A DNA stretch of 64,000 nucleotides from an uncultured Kordia sp. (GTDB lineage Bacteria; Bacteroidota; Bacteroidia; Flavobacteriales; Flavobacteriaceae). Positions 60,118 through 64,000 of this stretch are shown here, piece by piece. Both the position numbers and the translations under genes were made by a program. The stretch spans positions 62,001 through 126,000 of the forward strand of contig NZ_CANLEA010000003.1 of NCBI RefSeq assembly GCF_947489565.1, given 5' to 3'. Under the pieces are notes generated by a model. It had not been told where the DNA came from, did no database searches, and worked only from the letters and a program-made list of their open reading frames with translations. The first letter of the stretch is position 1; each line of letters starts with the position of its first letter.

Positions 60118-60795
60118 CTACTTTTTTGTTGTTTTTACAGCAAAAGCATTTTCCTTGTAAAGTTTCATGAACAGTTTTGGATCAAATTTCATTTCATATT
60201 TTGGATTGATCTGATTTCGTTCGAATCTAAATTGTACCAATTCATTTAGAAATGATGAAAGTCCGCCAAAACCACTTTTAGTATCAAATCCCACAAAAGA
60301 AACTTTCATGATTTTATTCTTAAAATAGAATGTATAGTATGCTCCAACGTTATTACTCAAAGGTTTTTTATACAAAACATAATCTCCGTTTGCATAATAA
60401 AGATGCAATTTCTCACTAGAGTTTTTATACCTTTCTATGTATTTTTCATCTTTTTCAACCCAATATTTATAAATAGCATCAACAAACTTTTTTCGGAGAC
60501 TATTATCATCATCAATCGCAATTTCTAAGAGATAGTTAGCCGTTACAGTATCAAATGTTCCTCCTGTTAAGTTACAAGATGTTTGCACTCTTATGTTACT
60601 ATTTATTTTAAATCTTTGGACTGGAATTGGCTTCTTATCAAAAAATGTACTTGTAGAATCTGAAAGCTTTTCAATAGTATTATATCTCAACATAAGACCA
60701 TCTAGAAGCGCCAAACTATCTTTTGGAAGCTGTGTTTTTTGTTGTGAATATCCGCATATACTCGCTAGCAACACAAACATACATACCATTCTCAT
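60118..60795 (-). CDS. Secreted protein, unknown
   Basis: 225 residues. Signal peptide (ending SICGYSQ). The mature part has mixed strands and helices (VQTSCNLTGGTFDTVTANYLLEIAIDD; YVLYKKPLSNNVGAYYTFYFKNKIMKVSFVGFD). No recognised family or catalytic motif. It is 80 bp upstream of the 59570 gene on the same strand. Confidence 0.58.
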   Translation of the reverse strand: MRMVCMFVLLASICGYSQQKTQLPKDSLALLDGLMLRYNTIEKLSDSTSTFFDKKPIPVQRFKINSNIRVQTSCNLTGGTFDTVTANYLLEIAIDDDNSLRKKFVDAIYKYWVEKDEKYIERYKNSSEKLHLYYANGDYVLYKKPLSNNVGAYYTFYFKNKIMKVSFVGFDTKSGFGGLSSFLNELVQFRFERNQINPKYEMKFDPKLFMKLYKENAFAVKTTKK

Positions 60796-60963
60796 AGCAT
60801 TGATTTTTAGTATTTATAAAAGTAATCGATTGTATTGTAGAATTAAATTTGAGATTGATAAAGTTTTCATAAATCATTTTAATTCTTGTCAAACCAACAT
60901 GATATATATCAGTCTTATTTTTAACGGAATGCACTATTTTGGAAGCCTAAAAAAGTATTTGTA

Positions 60964-61458
60964 ATGAGTTTAGGAGAAGAAATTGTATTACGTCCGCGGT
61001 TTCAAATAACGATTCCAGAAGCATCTGAAAGTATATTAAATCGTTTGGAAGCAACTAAAAAAACACAGAAAGATTTTGTGGTTTCTCGAATTGATCAGCA
61101 TGTTTTTATAAAAATTCCGAAACAACAACAGCATTTTTGGTCGCCGCAATTGCATCTAGAAATTGATGAGATTGATGATCATAATTGCCTGCTTCATGGA
61201 TTATTTGGACCAAGTCCGACCGTTTGGACCTTTTTTATGTTTTTGCACTTTTTGGTGGCATGTTTGTTTATTGGATTTGGTGTTTGGGCGTATTCCAATG
61301 CTACTTTAGGGAATTCGTATGCTATTCAAGTTGCGTGTATGTTTTTCATGGTATTGGTTTGGTTTTCGTTATATCTTGGTGGTCGTTGGGGAAAAGCTAC
61401 TGGAAAACAGGAAATGCATGATTTGTATGGTTTTTTGAAAACTATGATTGAGGTGTAA
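60964..61458 (+). CDS. Two-pass membrane protein, unknown
   Basis: 164 residues. A soluble N-terminal half (EIVLRPRFQITIPEASESIL; SRIDQHVFIKIPKQQQHFWSPQLHLEI) is followed by two transmembrane segments at about 86-107 (WTFFMFLHFLVACLFIGFGVW) and 117-136 (YAIQVACMFFMVLVWFSLYL). Similar unannotated proteins are, from memory, common in Flavobacteriia. Confidence 0.62.
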   Translation: MSLGEEIVLRPRFQITIPEASESILNRLEATKKTQKDFVVSRIDQHVFIKIPKQQQHFWSPQLHLEIDEIDDHNCLLHGLFGPSPTVWTFFMFLHFLVACLFIGFGVWAYSNATLGNSYAIQVACMFFMVLVWFSLYLGGRWGKATGKQEMHDLYGFLKTMIEV

Positions 61459-61547
61459 TTTTCATTTTTACACTATTTTTTCATAGTAATTATGGGAATC
61501 CACAAAGTTATTAATATGAGATTATCTTATTTTATAAATTAAAAGAT

Positions 61548-61901
61548 ATGACTGAAGCACAAAAAAATGGTTTAGAATTGAGTCAGTTTGTAAACACCCA
61601 CAAACTGCGAAATAAAAATGGAATCATTCTCTTTAATGCATTAATATCAATTTTCACTACTAAAAACAAACTACTAAATCAACAATTAGAGGTGATGATT
61701 TCATTTGATAATTACAATAGTTATGGAGACTTGAAGTTTTTAACTGGTGAGCTAGATCCCTATTTATTTCCAACAGATTTTGAGGCTAAATGGCAAAAGT
61801 TTGAAAATGAACCTGATCATCTACTAATTACTGGAAATCATACTCAAAATAAAGATATTGGGAAGTACAGCGTTAAAGTTACACCTTTAGGGCTAATTTA
61901 A
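61548..61901 (+). CDS. Uncharacterised protein
   Basis: 117 residues, no signal or transmembrane segment. Contains ILFNALISIFTTKNKLLNQQLEVMISFDNYNS and DPYLFPTDFEAKW. No recognised family. Convergent with era across 32 bp. Confidence 0.5.
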   Translation: MTEAQKNGLELSQFVNTHKLRNKNGIILFNALISIFTTKNKLLNQQLEVMISFDNYNSYGDLKFLTGELDPYLFPTDFEAKWQKFENEPDHLLITGNHTQNKDIGKYSVKVTPLGLI

Positions 61902-61933
61902 TGCTTAAAATTCCATCTTAAAGTATCTAAAAA

Positions 61934-62818
61934 CTACTTATTGTTATACCCAAAACGCTTCAATTGCTTAGCATTGCTACGCCAGTTTTTGTTAACTTTT
62001 ACATACAATTCAATATGGATTTGCTTCCCAAAAAACTTTTCCAAGTCTTTTCGAGATTGCATTCCTACAGTTTTTAGTGCGCTTCCTTTGTGACCAATGA
62101 TGATTCCTTTTTGAGTTTCGCGTTCTACCATGATTACAGAGCGAATTCGGATGATGTTTTCTTCTTCAAAAAACTCTTCCGTCTCTACTTCTACTGCATA
62201 TGGAATTTCCTTTTTGTAGTTTAATAAGATTTTTTCGCGAATGGTTTCGTTGACAAAGAAACGTTCTGGTTTGTCTGTCAATTGATCTTTTGGATAAAAT
62301 GCTGGCGATGCAGGTAATAATTCAATAATTCTTGAAAATACTTGTGGTACATTGAAGTTTTCCAACGCTGAAATCGGATAAATTTCTGCTGTTGGTACTT
62401 TTTCCTTCCACAATTCCATTTGCTCTTCCAACTGTTCTTGTGACGATTTATCAATCTTATTCAACAATAACAATACAGGAATTTTACTGTTGATGATCTT
62501 TTTGAAAAATGCTTCATCTTTTAAGCTTTTCTCTCCAATTTCTACGATATAAATTAATACATCAGCATCTTCAAAGGCAGACTTCACAAAGTCCATCATA
62601 GAAGATTGTAATTCATACGCAGGTTTTATAATTCCAGGTGTATCTGACAAAATCACCTGAAAATCATCTCCATTTACAATTCCCAAAATGCGGTGACGTG
62701 TAGTCTGCGCTTTTGAGGTAATAATGGAAAGTTTTTCACCAACAAACGCGTTCATTAAGGTTGATTTCCCAACATTTGGGTTTCCAATAATATTTACAAA
62801 TCCTGCTTTATGTGTCAT
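61934..62818 (-). CDS. era: GTPase Era
   Basis: 294 residues. G domain with GNPNVGKST (G1), DTPGI (G3) and LNKID (G4), then a KH domain (GIIIGHKGSALKTVGMQSRKDLEKFF) that binds the 3' end of 16S rRNA. Normal length and start. Confidence 0.95.
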   Translation of the reverse strand: MTHKAGFVNIIGNPNVGKSTLMNAFVGEKLSIITSKAQTTRHRILGIVNGDDFQVILSDTPGIIKPAYELQSSMMDFVKSAFEDADVLIYIVEIGEKSLKDEAFFKKIINSKIPVLLLLNKIDKSSQEQLEEQMELWKEKVPTAEIYPISALENFNVPQVFSRIIELLPASPAFYPKDQLTDKPERFFVNETIREKILLNYKKEIPYAVEVETEEFFEEENIIRIRSVIMVERETQKGIIIGHKGSALKTVGMQSRKDLEKFFGKQIHIELYVKVNKNWRSNAKQLKRFGYNNK

Positions 62819-62900
62819 ATATTGTATTGATATTCAAGTATTGTTCTGTCGATCTTAGATTTTCTAAAAAAACAGCATTCTACTTCTCCTTTACAGCATG

Positions 62901-62908
62901 CAAAAGTA
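62901..62908 (-). promoter_or_regulatory. era promoter -7 element
   Basis: TACTTTTG on the - strand (TANNTTTG), about 83 bp before the era ATG. Confidence 0.45.
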
Positions 62909-63068
62909 CACATATTTCCCAAGAAACATTGGTTTTCCTGCTTTTTCATTGTTTTGATTTTCAAACAATTCTCATTTATTTTTTTAATTCATTACACATT
63001 TTTTTTCAAAAAAAATAGTTAAACTTTTATTTTTCAATAGTATTACTATTATATTTGTAATTAGTAGT

Positions 63069-63737
63069 ATGGATCGTTTGCAAATACATATCGTTATCAG
63101 TGAAGAACTCTACACGAAAAATCCTGAATCGTCAGAATTGGGTAAAAAAATCGTGTCGCGTAGTATTGAAATGATTGATGAATTGGGTTTTGAAGCATTT
63201 ACATTCAAAAAACTCGGACAGTCAATTGGTTCTAACGAGAGTTCTATTTACCGCTATTTTGAAAGCAAACACATGCTGCTAGTGTATCTGATTTGTTGGT
63301 ATTGGAGTTGGATTGAATATAAGTTAGTATTTGCTACGACAAATATTCAGTCGAAAGAAGAAAAATTATCTGCTGCGGTTGAAATTTTGACACGCAAAGT
63401 AGATGTCGATAATTCTTTTTCATACGTAAATGAAGTTATTTTGAATAGAATTATCATTGCAGAATCTTCCAAAGCGTATCATACCAAAGATATCGACACC
63501 GAAAACGAAAAAGGATATTACAAAGTATATAAACGTGTTGTGCAACGTGTAAGCAATATGGTAAAAGAGATTAATGCAGATTTTGATTGTCCGCAAATGT
63601 TAATTTCAACAGTTATTGAAGGCGCGCATCAACAACGCTATTTTTCAGAACATTTGCCATCATTGACAAACGTTCAAGAAGGAAAAGACACTATTGTTCA
63701 ATTTTATAACAATTTAGTTTTTAAAGTAATTAACTAA
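63069..63737 (+). CDS. TetR/AcrR-family regulator
   Basis: 222 residues. N-terminal helix-turn-helix (GKKIVSRSIEMIDELGFEAFTFKKLGQSIGSNESSIYRYFESKHMLL) and a helical ligand domain with aromatic residues (LICWYWSWIEYKLVF). It lies 2 bp upstream of a partial gene on the same strand, which it probably controls together with itself. Confidence 0.85.
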   Translation: MDRLQIHIVISEELYTKNPESSELGKKIVSRSIEMIDELGFEAFTFKKLGQSIGSNESSIYRYFESKHMLLVYLICWYWSWIEYKLVFATTNIQSKEEKLSAAVEILTRKVDVDNSFSYVNEVILNRIIIAESSKAYHTKDIDTENEKGYYKVYKRVVQRVSNMVKEINADFDCPQMLISTVIEGAHQQRYFSEHLPSLTNVQEGKDTIVQFYNNLVFKVIN

Positions 63738-63739
63738 GA

Positions 63740-64000
63740 ATGCTAAACAACCACCAAAATATATCAAAATTGCTAAAACAACTTCCGTTTTTGCTGGTGA
63801 TGTGTGCATTATTGTCACAACCTATTATACAAACGTATTCGATACTTTCTGATTCTAATATAGAAGTTGCAGACTTTGACTTTGAGGATGATACCGAAGA
63901 AGAAGCTGAAGATGCATCGGAAGACGAAAAAGTAACACAAGATTCAATTCATTTTATACTTGCTACCAATGATTTATCTTTGTACAATTCTCACTTTTAT
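63740..64000 (+). CDS. N-terminal part of a secreted or membrane protein (partial)
   Basis: 87 codons run off the right edge. A hydrophobic segment at about 14-32 (QLPFLLVMCALLSQPIIQTYSIL) is followed by an acidic stretch (FDFEDDTEEEAEDASEDE). Too short to name. It follows the TetR gene after 2 bp. Confidence 0.5.
   Translation, partial: MLNNHQNISKLLKQLPFLLVMCALLSQPIIQTYSILSDSNIEVADFDFEDDTEEEAEDASEDEKVTQDSIHFILATNDLSLYNSHFY

Noticed and set aside
1-64000. tRNA, rRNA and riboswitch search by eye
   Set aside because: No cloverleaf with TTCGANTC arms, no rRNA signature and no recognised riboswitch core was found. A covariance-model scan could still find small RNAs.

Overview
The window is chromosomal DNA of a low-GC marine Bacteroidota, family Flavobacteriaceae. 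The best guess is a Kordia-like genus, an inference from the many double-glycine (GG) leader, Cys-rich peptide genes. Family-level evidence is firmer: a C-terminal type IX secretion (type B) sorting domain, an ECF sigma/FecR/TonB-receptor operon, SusC-like barrel proteins, TANNTTTG-type -7 promoter elements, and gene orders such as alaS-M23-MerR-lemA-TPM-TPM. I see no rRNA, tRNA, CRISPR array, transposase or phage module.

Layout. 1-12 kb: the end of an ATP-grasp gene, paaY, a sigma/FecR/TonB-receptor operon, then an envelope group on the + strand: a membrane transglutaminase, a RimK-related ATP-grasp ligase, a 66-residue membrane peptide and an outer-membrane barrel. The first and third of these share a 35-bp upstream box with identical internal spacing. 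12-32.6 kb: a phenylacetate (paa) catabolic cluster on the - strand, in transcription order paaE, A, B, C, D, G, H, (four-helix protein), I, (four-helix protein), J, then after a 5.6-kb interruption paaZ, a GIY-YIG gene and an enoyl-CoA hydratase. paaY lies further away at 0.5 kb. A TetR gene lies upstream of paaE, and a perfect 20-bp palindrome overlaps the paaE promoter. PaaABCDE would epoxidise phenylacetyl-CoA, PaaG isomerise it to the oxepin, PaaZ open the ring, and PaaJ, the hydratase and PaaH run the beta-oxidation; PaaI and PaaY are accessory thioesterases. No phenylacetate-CoA ligase (paaK) is visible. The 5.6-kb interruption holds a LytTR/histidine-kinase operon and, on the other strand, a 75-residue protein, a FkbM methyltransferase and a glycosyltransferase; it is flanked by related direct repeats.

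32.7-37 kb: phenylalanine hydroxylase (long Bacteroidota form), a run of GG-leader peptide genes including a tandem triplet, and a GSCFA protein. 37-44 kb: alaS, M23 peptidase, MerR regulator, lemA and two TPM-domain genes. 44-53 kb: a C-type-lectin T9SS cargo protein, three related secreted proteins (two with an ExbD-like C-terminus), an alpha/beta hydrolase and a large outer-membrane barrel protein. 53-64 kb: a TPR-AraC regulator, two more GG-leader peptides, a choice-of-anchor I lipoprotein, the GTPases der and era, several uncharacterised genes and a TetR gene beginning an operon that leaves the window.

Intergenic DNA is unusually rich in dispersed repeats. Most notable is a GAAA-loop hairpin (TTTC in the transcript) followed by ATRAAT directly before the start codon of four paa genes (paaY, the enoyl-CoA hydratase, paaC, paaB). 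Candidates for undescribed biology are this start-site hairpin, the co-boxed transglutaminase/ligase/barrel group, and the orphan GG-leader peptide families, especially the triplet ending in KNERHN.
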